Shown piece by piece: positions 51,246 to 60,407 of a stretch of 64,000 bases of DNA (positions are counted from its first letter, which is position 1; every line of letters starts with the position of its first letter). A program made the translations under genes and the position numbers. Under the pieces are notes generated by a model. That model did not search any database and was not told the DNA's origin. It saw only the letters and a program-made list of their open reading frames with translations. This DNA comes from Bradyrhizobium sp. 1(2017) (GTDB taxonomy: Bacteria > Pseudomonadota > Alphaproteobacteria > Rhizobiales > Xanthobacteraceae): assembly GCF_011602485.2 (NCBI RefSeq), contig NZ_CP050022.2, positions 2,996,001-3,060,000 of the forward strand, read 5' to 3'.

Positions 51246-52991
51246 TCACCCTGATCCGGGCGCACTTGCCTTTGCGGCGAGTTCTTCGCGGAGCTGGCGC
51301 TTGACGATCTTGCCACTGGCGGTGCGCGGCAGCTCCTCGGTGCGGATATCGACATGGACGGGCAGCTTGAACGCGGCGAGCCCGGGGCGCAGGTGCGCGA
51401 TCACCTGTGCCTCGGTCAGCTGCGATCCGGCCCTCGCGCGCACGACGGCGCCGACGAGCTCGCCGAGCACGCGGTCGGGAATAGCGACGATGGCGGCCTC
51501 AAAGATATCGGGGTGCGCGAGCAGGGCGTCCTCGATCTCGACGCAATAGACGTTCTCGCCGCCGCGGATCAGCATGTCCTTGGCGCGATCGAGCAAATAG
51601 ACAAAACCTTCCGCGTCCATCCGGACGATGTCGCCGGTGCGATACCAGCCGTCGCGAAATGCAGCTGCCGTCGCCTCCGGATTGCTCCAATAGCCCTTCA
51701 CGACGTTGCCGCCGTAGATCTCGAGCTCGCCGATGGCGCCTGTGGGCAGAACGTTTCCGGCCTCATCGATGACACGGAGATCGCAACCGGGAACGGCCGG
51801 TCCGACGGAGTCGGGGTGCGCGAGATAATCCTCGGCTCCGTTCGAGGTCGAGACCGAGGACGTCTCTGTGGCGCCGTAGCCTGTAGCCCCGAACTTGCCC
51901 GGGAAGAGAGCCGCGACTTTCCGCGTCAGCTCTGGCGACGCGGCCGCGCCGCCATAAGAGAGCCCTTCGAGGCTCGAGACGTCGCGCCGCTCGAAGTCGG
52001 GCGATTCCAGCAATTGCCATGTCATCGACGGCACGCCGGACATGGCGTTGATGCGCTCGCGCTCGATCAATTCGAGTGCAGCCTCCGCGTTCCATTTGCG
52101 CATCAGTACGATCTTCGCGCCGTTCGCGAGCGCCGGAATCATGATCGAATGGCACCCCGTGACATGGAAGAATGGCACTGGCAGCAGCACCGCCTTCTGC
52201 GTCTCCGGCGGCGCGGGCAGGGGATCGCCGCGCCGGATCGCGGCGCGTGCGCCCGAGAACGTGATGTTCACGAGGTTGCACATGATGTTGCGATGCGTGC
52301 CCAGCGCGCCCTTGGAGCGGCCGGTGGTGCCCGACGTGTAGAGAATGGTCGCGTCGTCGTCGGGATGGATGTAGCGGTCGGGCGGCGGCCGGTCCGGCAA
52401 AGCGCCGTATTGCGACGGTGGCCCGATCAAATCCTCCAGCGCAGTGGTTTCGCCCCGAATTTCCGGCGCAGCCCGCACTGCGATCAGCGCGGCAGCGTGA
52501 TCGGCCGCGAGCGATTTGAGACGCGCCAGCCGCTCGCCGTCGACGATAGCGACGTTCGCGCCGGAATCGCGCAGGCCGTAGGCGAGGTCGTCTCCGGTTC
52601 CCCAGGCATTGAGGGGTACCGCGATTGCGCCAATGGTCGTTGCGGCCCAGAACGCGATCGGCCATTCCGGGAAATTCCGCATGGCGATGGCGACGCGGTC
52701 GCCCTTCTTTACGTCGAAATCATCGGCCAACCGCCACGCCAGCGCGGACACCGCGCGATAATGTTCGGTGAAGGTGAGCCGCTCGTCCTCGAAGACGAGG
52801 AAGGTGCGGTCGCCCCAGGCCTTGCTGGCCTCGAATATCGCCCGGAGATCGCGATGGGCCTTCTTGTAGACCCGGACAGGACGTCCCGCGACGTCGATCG
52901 TCTCCATCTCGAACGGCGCACCGGGAGCGGAGAGGATGCGGTAAGTTTCGTCGAGCGACACCGCCGGCCAATCGCGTCGCCCGCCTGTCAT
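51246..52991 (-). CDS. AMP-dependent acyl-CoA synthetase/ligase
   Basis: Product of 581 aa, ANL adenylating superfamily. The AMP-binding loop Tyr-Thr-Ser-Gly-Thr-Thr-Gly-Arg-Ser-Lys-Gly is at 218-228; Gly-Tyr-Gly-Ala-Thr-Glu-Thr-Ser lies near 372; Tyr-Arg-Thr-Gly-Asp follows; and the catalytic C-terminal lysine is in Pro-Arg-Thr-Ala-Ser-Gly-Lys near residue 565. It activates a carboxylic acid to its CoA thioester; the acid is not predictable. It begins about 30 residues before the conserved fold. Likely cotranscribed with the downstream binding protein. Confidence 0.88.
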   Translation of the reverse strand: MTGGRRDWPAVSLDETYRILSAPGAPFEMETIDVAGRPVRVYKKAHRDLRAIFEASKAWGDRTFLVFEDERLTFTEHYRAVSALAWRLADDFDVKKGDRVAIAMRNFPEWPIAFWAATTIGAIAVPLNAWGTGDDLAYGLRDSGANVAIVDGERLARLKSLAADHAAALIAVRAAPEIRGETTALEDLIGPPSQYGALPDRPPPDRYIHPDDDATILYTSGTTGRSKGALGTHRNIMCNLVNITFSGARAAIRRGDPLPAPPETQKAVLLPVPFFHVTGCHSIMIPALANGAKIVLMRKWNAEAALELIERERINAMSGVPSMTWQLLESPDFERRDVSSLEGLSYGGAAASPELTRKVAALFPGKFGATGYGATETSSVSTSNGAEDYLAHPDSVGPAVPGCDLRVIDEAGNVLPTGAIGELEIYGGNVVKGYWSNPEATAAAFRDGWYRTGDIVRMDAEGFVYLLDRAKDMLIRGGENVYCVEIEDALLAHPDIFEAAIVAIPDRVLGELVGAVVRARAGSQLTEAQVIAHLRPGLAAFKLPVHVDIRTEELPRTASGKIVKRQLREELAAKASAPGSG

Positions 52992-53240
52992 GAGACCAAC
53001 CTGCGAGGCGAGGCCACGAGTGACGGCATGCGCTTTCCTCCGCTGAACACGGCTTGTCGTGCACCGAGCATTGTTGGCGCGACGCAGTCGTCGCCGCGCG
53101 TCAAAAGCTTCGGTGATGCGGAGGAAGCTGACTTGCGTTGACCTGCTGGCGAGCTCTCACCGATCCGCGAGGGGTGATATGCAGCCAGCAACTGGTCAGC
53201 GCTGGCGCAGTCGTGGCGCCCGCGCTTGATTTGGCCGGTC

Positions 53241-53528
53241 TCAACCCTGCCGGCGCAGGAAGCCCGTGATCGTCACTTTCTCCCAGATGCCGGCCGCGGC
53301 AAAGGGATCGGCGCGGTTGAAGGCCTCGACCTCATTGCGGCCGGGCGCCTCGATCAGGAACAGGCTGCCGATCATCGTCCCGCCATCGTCGGAGACGAGC
53401 GGGCCGGACATCACGATCTTGACGCCGAAGCGCGAGGTGTCGCTCAGGAAGGACTTGTGGGCGTCGTAATTGGCGAGCCGGGTCGGCAGTGCGCCGGCGC
53501 GGTCGACGGCGTGAATGGCGAACAGCAT
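53241..53528 (-). CDS. YciI family protein
   Basis: Product of 95 aa with the ferredoxin-like alpha/beta fold signature of YciI: Phe-Ala-Ile-His-Ala near the start, Arg-x-x-His-Lys-like Asp-Ala-His-Lys-Ser-Phe, Gly-Pro-Leu at about 42-44, and Asp-Pro-Phe-Ala-Ala-Ala-Gly-Ile-Trp. Most members are uncharacterised; one (TftG) is a dehydrochlorinase in a pathway that also uses hydroxyquinol dioxygenase and maleylacetate reductase, both present 6-10 kb away here. It is separated from the sugar-type importer genes by a hairpin. Confidence 0.85.
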   Translation of the reverse strand: MLFAIHAVDRAGALPTRLANYDAHKSFLSDTSRFGVKIVMSGPLVSDDGGTMIGSLFLIEAPGRNEVEAFNRADPFAAAGIWEKVTITGFLRRQG

Positions 53529-53557
53529 GGTGTCTCCGTGTCTTGCGTCGATTCTTG

Positions 53558-53581
53558 GGACGGCCGCAGGAGCGGCCGTCC
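53558..53581 (-). terminator. Perfect 10-bp hairpin after the sugar-type importer operon
   Basis: GGACGGCCGC-N4-GCGGCCGTCC, 22 nt past the binding-protein stop on the minus strand. No T-run on either side. Probable terminator or processing site between the importer operon and yciI. Confidence 0.5.
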
Positions 53582-53603
53582 GGGTTTGTGGTGATCGGCT
53601 GGC

Positions 53604-54578
53604 TTATTTCGCGCTGAGCTTGCCGGCGTCCTCGAAGGTCGGGCAGGTCCGCTGCTCCAACGGCACGTCGAACGGCTGGTAATTGTCCTTGGTGATGACG
53701 GTCGGCTTCAGCACGATCTCGCTGATGACCGGCTGACTGCGCAGGGAGCGGATCGCCATCATGGTGCCGAGGCAGCCTTGCGCGAATCCGTTGTAGTCGC
53801 CGCTCGCCAGCAGCTTGCCGGATTTGATCGCGTCGATCGCCTCCTTGGTGCCGTTGATGCCGATCACCTGCGCCTTGCGGTTGGCGCCGTCGAGCGCCTC
53901 GATCGCACCGACCGCCATGGCGTCGTTGGCGGCGAGCACGCCGTCGATCTGCGAATTCGACTGCATCAGATTCTCCATCACCTGGAGCGCCTGGAGCCGC
54001 TGATAGTTTCCGGGCTGCGAGGCCAGGAGCTTGGCGCCCGGCGCTTCCTTCAGCGCGTCGTTGAAGCCGCGGACCCGGTCGACATTGGTCAGCGAGCCCT
54101 TGACGCCCTCGATGATGACGATGTTGCCTTTGCCGCCGAGCGTCTTGAGCAAGAAGCGCGCGGTCTCGAGCCCGAGGCTGTAATCGTCGGCGCCGACGAA
54201 GGACAGGAACTTGCCGCCGGCCGAACGGTCGGTGATGTTGATGACCGGAATCTTGGCTTCGTTGATCTTCTCGACGCCCGGCACCATCGCCTTGTAATCG
54301 ACCGGCGTGAACACGATCGCGCTCGGCTTCTTCACCACGACGTCCTCGATCTGGCTGAGCTGCTCGGGGATCGAGTCCGGCTTGGTCGGGATGTATTGCA
54401 GCGTCTTCGCGTTCAGCGACTTCGCCATGTTGTCGGCGCCGACCCGCACCGTCTGGAAGAACGGGTTGGTCTGGTTCTTGGTGAAGACGGCGATGGTCTC
54501 GCCGTCCGCATGTGCTTGCGTGGTGAACGCAGCCGCCATCAGCAGCGGCAGCGCCATATAGCCCAGTTTCCGTTTCAT
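53604..54578 (-). CDS. Sugar-type ABC transporter substrate-binding protein (RbsB-like)
   Basis: Product of 324 aa. A signal peptide (Met-Lys-Arg-Lys ... Ala-His-Ala-Asp) precedes a LacI-type periplasmic binding fold with Asn-Pro-Phe-Phe-Gln-Thr-Val-Arg near the start and Ala-Asn-Asp-Ala-Met-Ala-Val-Gly-Ala near residue 215. The start was taken as ATG 54578 because GGAGG stands just before it; the frame is open six codons further. Last gene of the importer set ATPase-permease-permease-binding protein. Given the aromatic-degradation genes upstream, the ligand may be a non-sugar compound; this is inference. Confidence 0.9.
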   Translation of the reverse strand: MKRKLGYMALPLLMAAAFTTQAHADGETIAVFTKNQTNPFFQTVRVGADNMAKSLNAKTLQYIPTKPDSIPEQLSQIEDVVVKKPSAIVFTPVDYKAMVPGVEKINEAKIPVINITDRSAGGKFLSFVGADDYSLGLETARFLLKTLGGKGNIVIIEGVKGSLTNVDRVRGFNDALKEAPGAKLLASQPGNYQRLQALQVMENLMQSNSQIDGVLAANDAMAVGAIEALDGANRKAQVIGINGTKEAIDAIKSGKLLASGDYNGFAQGCLGTMMAIRSLRSQPVISEIVLKPTVITKDNYQPFDVPLEQRTCPTFEDAGKLSAK

Positions 54579-54620
54579 GTTGCCTCCATCCCTCATTTTG
54601 CTTGTTGGAACCTCAAGAAC

Positions 54621-55598
54621 TCATTGCGTGCGGCGGCGGGTCTTCATGTCGAGCCAGACCGCGAGGATGACGATGACGCCTGTGACGAGCGGCTGCCAGT
54701 TGGCGCTGACCGAGAGCAGGTTCATGCCGTTCAGCACCAGCGTCAGGATCAGCGCGCCGATGAACGTGCCGAACACGGTGCCGACGCCGCCGAACAGCGA
54801 GGTGCCGCCGATCAGCACGGCCGCGATGGCGGGCAGCGTCAGGCTCTCGCCGATATCGGCCTCGGCCGAATTCAGCCGCGACAGGAAGATGATCGAGGCG
54901 AGCCCGGCCATGGTGCCGGAGACCGCGTAGACCAGCAGCAGGCGACGCGCGACCGGAATGCCGGAGAGCCGTGCCGCGACCGGATTGGCGCCGATGGCAT
55001 AGATCTCCTGCCCCCAGATCGTGCGTTGCGCGAAGAACGTGCCGATGCCGAGGAACACCAGCAGCAGATAGACCGGGATCGGCAGGCCGAACAGATAGCC
55101 GCTGCCAATCTGTCGGAAGCCGGCCGGGAAGCCGTGCAGGGTCTCGCCCGCCATGTACCAATAGGTGAGGCCGTTTAGCACCCAGAGCATGCCGTAAGTA
55201 GCGATGAAGGAGGGGATGCGCAGCGCCGTGACCATGACGCCGTTGAGGAGGCCAACGACGCCGCCGCAGGCAAGCCCGGTGAGGATGCCGAGCGCCGGCG
55301 AGCCGGTCTTGTGGATCACGGTCCCAGCGATGCAGGCCGAGAGCGCGACATTGGCGCCGACGGAGAGATCGAGGCCTGCGGTCAGCACCACCAGCGTCAG
55401 TCCGGAGGCGATGAAGAAGGTCAGGCTCGCTTGCCTCAGCACGTTGAGGATGTTGCCGAGGCTCAGGAAGGAGTCGCTGAGCACGGCGAGCACCGCGCAG
55501 ATCAGGAACGCTGCGAGCAGGCGATAGAAGACCTGGATCGCGTCCTGCGACAGAAAGGAGCGGGGCGGCATCATCGCCTCTTTGGTGATGTCGGTCAT
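54621..55598 (-). CDS. Sugar-type ABC transporter permease (RbsC-like)
   Basis: Product of 325 aa with about eight to ten hydrophobic helices. The BPD_transp_2 family motif Gly-Leu-Asp-Leu-Ser-Val-Gly near residue 72 and Gly-Gly-Thr-Ser-Leu-Phe-Gly-Gly near 265 are present. Its start overlaps the stop of the second permease by 4 bp. An ATG at 55571 (residue 10, Met-Pro-Pro-Arg-Ser) is an alternative start. Confidence 0.92.
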   Translation of the reverse strand: MTDITKEAMMPPRSFLSQDAIQVFYRLLAAFLICAVLAVLSDSFLSLGNILNVLRQASLTFFIASGLTLVVLTAGLDLSVGANVALSACIAGTVIHKTGSPALGILTGLACGGVVGLLNGVMVTALRIPSFIATYGMLWVLNGLTYWYMAGETLHGFPAGFRQIGSGYLFGLPIPVYLLLVFLGIGTFFAQRTIWGQEIYAIGANPVAARLSGIPVARRLLLVYAVSGTMAGLASIIFLSRLNSAEADIGESLTLPAIAAVLIGGTSLFGGVGTVFGTFIGALILTLVLNGMNLLSVSANWQPLVTGVIVILAVWLDMKTRRRTQ

Positions 55599-56545
55599 GC
55601 GCGGCTCCTGAGGCCGTCGAGGAACAGTGCGAGGATGACGAGCACGCCGACGCTTGCCACCTGCACCGAGGACGGCAGCGAAATCAGGTTCAGCCCGTTG
55701 CGCAGCACGCCGACGGAGAGGACGCCGAGCAGCGTGCCGAGCAGCCAGCCATTGCCGCGCTCGAACGAGGTGCCGCCGACGGCAACGGCCGCGATGGCAT
55801 CGAATTCAAGCCCGAGGCCGGCGGTCGGGTGGCCGGAGTTCATCCGCGCGGTCATCAAGAGACCGGCGATGCCGGCCATCGCGCCGCCGATTGCGTAGAC
55901 CGCGATCAGCAGCCGGTTCGGCGAGAGACCGGCATAGCGCAGGGCCTCGCGGTTGCCGCCGAGGGCGAAGATGTAGGTGCCGAAGCGGGTGTGATAGAGC
56001 AGGCCGTGGAAGACCGCATAGGTCACCAGCGCCATCACGATCGGAACGGGGATACCCAGAAGCGTCGCCGAATAGATGTCGCGCACGCTGTGCGGAATGC
56101 CGACCACGCTCTGGCCGTCGCTGACGATCAGCGACAGGCCCTGCGCCATGCCCAGCGTGCCGAGCGTCGCGACGAAGGGCGGGATGCCCAGGATGGCGAC
56201 GAGCCAGCCGTTGGCGACGCCGAAGGCCGTGCCGACCAGCAGGCCGGCCCCGAGCCCCAGCAGCATCGAGTGGGTCGCGAGCGACACGATCGCGACGCAG
56301 AGCGAGGTCAGCGTCAGCACCGCGCCCATCGACAGGTCCAGCCCCTCCGTCATGATGATCAGCGTCATCGGCAGTGCGAGCATGGTCAGGATGGTGGACT
56401 GCACCAGCACATTGGAGAGGTTGGCGACCGAGAGGAAGCCGGGCGCGATCACGCTGAACAGCGCGATCAGCAGCACCAGCACCATGGCAACGCCGGGAAT
56501 GCGTTGCAGCGGATTGGGTTCCGAGACGATCGCGGCTTCACGCAT
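55595..56545 (-). CDS. Sugar-type ABC transporter permease (RbsC-like), second subunit
   Basis: Product of 316 aa, BPD_transp_2 family, with Gly-Leu-Asp-Leu-Ser-Met-Gly near residue 70 and Gly-Gly-Thr-Ser-Phe-Glu-Arg-Gly near 253. Two different permeases indicate a heterodimeric channel; many RbsC systems use one. It overlaps the ATPase gene by 8 bp upstream and the other permease by 4 bp downstream. Confidence 0.92.
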   Translation of the reverse strand: MREAAIVSEPNPLQRIPGVAMVLVLLIALFSVIAPGFLSVANLSNVLVQSTILTMLALPMTLIIMTEGLDLSMGAVLTLTSLCVAIVSLATHSMLLGLGAGLLVGTAFGVANGWLVAILGIPPFVATLGTLGMAQGLSLIVSDGQSVVGIPHSVRDIYSATLLGIPVPIVMALVTYAVFHGLLYHTRFGTYIFALGGNREALRYAGLSPNRLLIAVYAIGGAMAGIAGLLMTARMNSGHPTAGLGLEFDAIAAVAVGGTSFERGNGWLLGTLLGVLSVGVLRNGLNLISLPSSVQVASVGVLVILALFLDGLRSRA

Positions 56546-58061
56546 GATGCATCCCCAGTCGCACGATGTTCTCCTCGGTCAATTCGTTGCGTGTCAGGTG
56601 TCCCGCGATGCGGCCCTCGCGCATCACATAGGCGCGGTCGCAGACATGGCAGATCTCGACCTGCTCGGACGAGATCATCAGGGCGGCCGCGCCTTCCGCG
56701 ACAAGGCGGTCGATCAGGGCAAAGATCTCCGATTTGGCGCCGATGTCGATGCCGCGCGTCGGCTCGTCGAAGATGAAGAGCTTCGAGCCGGCCGCCAGCC
56801 ATTTGCCGATCACGACCTTCTGCTGATTGCCTCCCGAGAGCAGGCCGACGGTCTGGCGCGCGCTCGGGGTTGCAATGCGCAGCTGCCGGATCAGGCCGTC
56901 GGATGTGCGCTGCGCGCTGCGCTGGTCGAACAGGCCCCTCGGGAACAGCTTTCGCAGCGCCGACACCACGAGATTGTCGCTCACCGAGCGCAGCAGCGCG
57001 AGGCCCTCGCTCTTGCGGCTTTCCGGGATCAGCGCGATGCCGCGGCGGGCGGCAAGGTCGGGCTCGCCGGAAATGATCTTGCCGTCGAAGATGATCTCGC
57101 CCGATGTCACGGGATCGGCGCCGAAGATGGCGCGCGCGACCTCGCTGCGGCCGGAGCCGACCAGGCCGCACAGGCCGACGATCTCGCCCCGGCGCACCTC
57201 GATGTTGATGTCGGAGATGCCGGTCGCCGCGCTCAGGCTCTTGACCTCGAGCAACACGTCCCCGGGCTTGTCGGCAAAATTGCGCGGATAGGTCATGTCG
57301 ACGTTGCGGCCGACCATCATGCGCACGAGCTGGTCCGGCGTGACGTCGGCCGGCCGGACGCCGTCGATGCGGCGACCGTCGCGCAGCACGGTGATGCGAT
57401 CGCCGAGCGCGAACACCTCGGCCATACGATGCGAGATGTAGACGATCGAGACGCCGTCGGCCTTCAGCCGGCCGATCAGCGCGAACAAGAGTTCGGTCTC
57501 TCGGTCGGACAGCGCCGCGGTGGGCTCGTCCATGACGAGGATGCGGGCGTTCTGGCTGATCGCCTTCGCGATCTCGACCATCTGCTGCTGCGCCACGCCG
57601 AGCTTGTCGACGGTGGTGGAGGGATCGATGTCGAAGCCGATGGTGCCGAGCACGCGCCTTGCGTCGGCCAGGATCTGGCGGCGGTCGATGGTGCCGGGGA
57701 TGCGGCCCTTCGGCTCGCGGCCGAGAAAGATGTTCTGGGCGATGTCGAGATAGGGGACGAGCGAGAATTCCTGGAAGATCACTGCAATGCCGAGCTTCTG
57801 TGCATCGGCGGTCGAGGAGATCGCGACCTTCTCGCCCTTGTAGTAGAACTCGCCGGCGTCAGCGCGGTAGGCGCCGCACAGCACCTTCATCAGGCTCGAC
57901 TTGCCGGCACCGTTCTCGCCCAGCAGCATGTGGACTTCGCCGGGGTGGACGGCAAAGGACACGTCGTCCAGTGCCTTGACGCCGGGAAACTCCTTGCTGA
58001 TGCCGCGCAGTTCCAGCAGCGGTGTGGGCGAGGTGACTTCGATGGGGAGCGCGTCGCTCAT
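56538..58061 (-). CDS. Sugar-type ABC transporter ATP-binding protein (RbsA-like, double ATPase)
   Basis: Product of 507 aa with two ABC domains. The first has Walker A Gly-Glu-Asn-Gly-Ala-Gly-Lys-Ser at 48-55 and Walker B Val-Met-Asp-Glu-Pro-Thr-Ala-Ala-Leu-Ser; the second has a degenerate Walker A (Gly-Leu-Val-Gly-Ser-Gly-Arg-Ser, usual for this family), signature Leu-Ser-Gly-Gly-Asn-Gln-Gln-Lys and Walker B Ile-Phe-Asp-Glu-Pro-Thr-Arg-Gly-Ile-Asp. ATG at 58061 overlaps the FAD-oxidase stop by 4 bp, placing the importer in one transcript with the catabolic genes; the frame open further upstream is a shadow. Confidence 0.94.
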   Translation of the reverse strand: MSDALPIEVTSPTPLLELRGISKEFPGVKALDDVSFAVHPGEVHMLLGENGAGKSSLMKVLCGAYRADAGEFYYKGEKVAISSTADAQKLGIAVIFQEFSLVPYLDIAQNIFLGREPKGRIPGTIDRRQILADARRVLGTIGFDIDPSTTVDKLGVAQQQMVEIAKAISQNARILVMDEPTAALSDRETELLFALIGRLKADGVSIVYISHRMAEVFALGDRITVLRDGRRIDGVRPADVTPDQLVRMMVGRNVDMTYPRNFADKPGDVLLEVKSLSAATGISDINIEVRRGEIVGLCGLVGSGRSEVARAIFGADPVTSGEIIFDGKIISGEPDLAARRGIALIPESRKSEGLALLRSVSDNLVVSALRKLFPRGLFDQRSAQRTSDGLIRQLRIATPSARQTVGLLSGGNQQKVVIGKWLAAGSKLFIFDEPTRGIDIGAKSEIFALIDRLVAEGAAALMISSEQVEICHVCDRAYVMREGRIAGHLTRNELTEENIVRLGMHHA

Positions 58062-59452
58062 GCCTTGGCTCCGCTCGCAAAGATCTTTCCAGGATTCATC
58101 AAGCCATTCGGATCGAGTGCAGCCTTGATCGATCGCATCACGTCGACGGCCTCGCCGAGCTCGTCGGTGAGATAGCCGATCTTGCCGAGACCGATGCCGT
58201 GCTCGCCGGTGCAGGTGCCGTCCATGGCGATGGCGCGGGCGACCATGCGGGCCTGCAGCGCCTTGGCGCCTTCGGCCTCTTCGGGTCTGGCCGGGTCGAT
58301 CAGAATCAGCATGTGGAAATTGCCGTCGCCGACATGGCCGACGATCGGAGCCGTAAAGCCGTGCTCGTCCGCATCGCGGCGCGTCTCGGTCAGGCATTCC
58401 GCCAGCCGCGAGATCGGCACGCAGACATCGGTGATCACGGCGCGCGCGCCGGGCCGCAGGCCGAGTCCCGCATAGAGCGTGTTGTCGCGGGCGTGCCAGA
58501 GCCGGCTGCGGTCTTCCGGCGCCTTGGCCCAGGCAAAGCCGTGACCGCCGTGGTCGGCGGCGATGGCCTGCGCGGCCTCGGCCTGCTCCGCGACGGAGGT
58601 CTCGGAGCCGTGGAATTCGAAGAACAGGGTCGGGGCCTCACGATAGCCGAGCTTGGCATAAGCGTTGATGCCGCGCATCATGACGTCGTCGAGCAGCTCG
58701 ATGCGCGCGACGGGGATTGCGGACTGGATCACGGAGATCGCGGTGTCGACGGCGTCGTGGAGTGTGTCGAAGCTGCAGACCGCGGCCGAGATCGCCTGCG
58801 GCACGGGGTGGACCTTCAGCGTGATCTCGGTGATGATTCCGAGCGTGCCCTCCGCGCCGACGAACATGCGCGTCAAATCGTAGCCGGCCGCCGACTTGCG
58901 CGCGCGCTTCGCGGTCTGGATCACGCGTCCGTCAGCCAGCACCACCTCGAGTGCCATGACGTTGTCCTTCATGGTGCCGTAGCGCACCGCCATGGTGCCG
59001 GAGGCGCGCGTCGAGGTCATGCCGCCGATCGAAGCGTCGGCGCCGGGGTCGATCGGAAAGAACAGGCCCGTGTTGCGCAGCTCCGCATTGAGCTGCTTGC
59101 GCGTGATGCCGGGCTGCACCACCACGTCCATGTCGCTGTCGTGCACCGCCAGCACCTTGCTCATGCGCGCGAAGTCGAAGCAGACGCCGCCCGCGACCGC
59201 GGCCGCATTGCCTTCGAGCGAGGTGCCGGCGCCGAACGGGACGATCGGCATGCCCGCGCTGGCGCACAGTTTCACGATCTCGGCGACCTCCTGCGTGGTT
59301 TCAGGAAAGACGACGATGTCGGGCGGCAGGCTCTGATAGTGTGACTCACTCTGCCCATGCTGATCGAGCACGCCGCGCGCGACGCTGGCGCGCGGACCGA
59401 TCATGCCGGTGAGGCGCTCGGCCAATATGCCCGTGTTGACCCGCGGTCCCAT
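58058..59452 (-). CDS. FAD-linked oxidase (D-lactate/glycolate dehydrogenase type)
   Basis: Product of 464 aa in the FAD_binding_4 / FAD-oxidase C family. Pro-Phe-Gly-Ala-Gly-Thr-Ser-Leu-Glu-Gly at 72-81 is the FAD-binding loop. The C-terminal part has Gly-His-Val-Gly-Asp-Gly-Asn-Phe-His and Gly-Glu-His-Gly-Ile-Gly-Leu-Gly-Lys, typical of GlcD, Dld and D-2-hydroxyacid dehydrogenases. It probably oxidises a 2-hydroxy acid. It lies between hydroxyquinol dioxygenase and the importer ATPase, so the hydroxy acid may be part of the same substrate; not provable here. Confidence 0.88.
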   Translation of the reverse strand: MGPRVNTGILAERLTGMIGPRASVARGVLDQHGQSESHYQSLPPDIVVFPETTQEVAEIVKLCASAGMPIVPFGAGTSLEGNAAAVAGGVCFDFARMSKVLAVHDSDMDVVVQPGITRKQLNAELRNTGLFFPIDPGADASIGGMTSTRASGTMAVRYGTMKDNVMALEVVLADGRVIQTAKRARKSAAGYDLTRMFVGAEGTLGIITEITLKVHPVPQAISAAVCSFDTLHDAVDTAISVIQSAIPVARIELLDDVMMRGINAYAKLGYREAPTLFFEFHGSETSVAEQAEAAQAIAADHGGHGFAWAKAPEDRSRLWHARDNTLYAGLGLRPGARAVITDVCVPISRLAECLTETRRDADEHGFTAPIVGHVGDGNFHMLILIDPARPEEAEGAKALQARMVARAIAMDGTCTGEHGIGLGKIGYLTDELGEAVDVMRSIKAALDPNGLMNPGKIFASGAKA

Positions 59453-59507
59453 CCTCAGCTCCCGTCTGCTCCCTGTTGCCGGACTCTTGTTTGGTCCGTC
59501 GTTCAGC

Positions 59508-60392
59508 TTAAGCGGCTCTCGCGTTGCTCGCGAGCTGCTTCAGGCCGAAATCGTAGTTGAGATGAAAATACTCGCTGTCCACCATGCGACCATCCGGCGC
59601 ACGGGCGGCGGGCTGACGGACGAACTCCCGGACCAGGCTGTCCTTGACGCCGAATACGACGTCGCTGTCGAGATATTGGTCGCCCGCAACGAAGACGTGC
59701 GTCACCAATTGCTCGAAACCGGGCGCCGAGATCATGAAGTGCACATGGGCAGGGCGCCAGGGATGGCGGCCCTGGACCTCCAGCATCTCGCCGACCGGGC
59801 CGTCATGCGGAATGGGGTAGGCCGCGGGCTTGATCGACCAGAAATGGAAACGGCCACTGGCATCGGTTTGGAAGCGGGCGCGCATCGCGAGATCGCCGAT
59901 GTCGTCGAGCTGCTGCACGTCGTAATAGCCGTCGTCGTCGGAATGCCAGACGTCGACGGTGGCGCCCGCAAGAGGCTTGCCGTCGACGGTCGAGACCGAA
60001 CCGGTGACCAGCATGGGATCGCCTTCCATCGGACCGGAGATGTCAGCGCCGCTGTCCCTCTCCGGCGCGGCCTGGACGAAGAACGGCCCGAGCACCGTGG
60101 TCTCGGTCGCGCCTTCCGGCACCGGGTGATTGATCGCGTCGACCAGCATGGAGACGCCGAGCGTGTCCGAGAGCAGGATGAACTCCTGGCGCTTGTCGTT
60201 GCACATGTGCCCGGTGCGGGTCAGGAAGTCGATGCCGTACTCCCATTCCTTCTGGGTCGGCCGCACCTCGCGGACGAAGGCGTGAAGATGGCGCACCAGT
60301 GCTTCGCTGACCTCTTTGATCCGCGGATCCGTTGCGCCCGCGATCCGCTCCAGCACCGCATCCGTGATCGTGTTCTCGTTGAAGTTACGCAT
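59508..60392 (-). CDS. Intradiol ring-cleavage dioxygenase, hydroxyquinol 1,2-dioxygenase type
   Basis: Product of 294 aa. The non-haem Fe(III) ligands are visible as Tyr157 (Asp-Gly-Tyr-Tyr-Asp-Val-Gln), Tyr192, His216 and His218 (Pro-Ala-His-Val-His-Phe), with the spacing of the family. An N-terminal helical dimerisation domain precedes (residues about 1-100) with Asn-Glu-Asn-Thr-Ile-Thr at the start, as in catechol and hydroxyquinol dioxygenases. Hydroxyquinol specificity is inferred from similarity and from a maleylacetate reductase in the same gene run, which reduces the product of hydroxyquinol cleavage. Confidence 0.88.
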   Translation of the reverse strand: MRNFNENTITDAVLERIAGATDPRIKEVSEALVRHLHAFVREVRPTQKEWEYGIDFLTRTGHMCNDKRQEFILLSDTLGVSMLVDAINHPVPEGATETTVLGPFFVQAAPERDSGADISGPMEGDPMLVTGSVSTVDGKPLAGATVDVWHSDDDGYYDVQQLDDIGDLAMRARFQTDASGRFHFWSIKPAAYPIPHDGPVGEMLEVQGRHPWRPAHVHFMISAPGFEQLVTHVFVAGDQYLDSDVVFGVKDSLVREFVRQPAARAPDGRMVDSEYFHLNYDFGLKQLASNARAA

Positions 60393-60407
60393 GGAGGCCT
60401 CCGTTGA

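Noticed and set aside
52992..53240. Possible small gene or promoter between the acyl-CoA ligase and YciI genes
   Set aside because: Only short frames without family resemblance; several TTGA-like words but no convincing -35/-10 pair. I see nothing I can name in these 249 bases.
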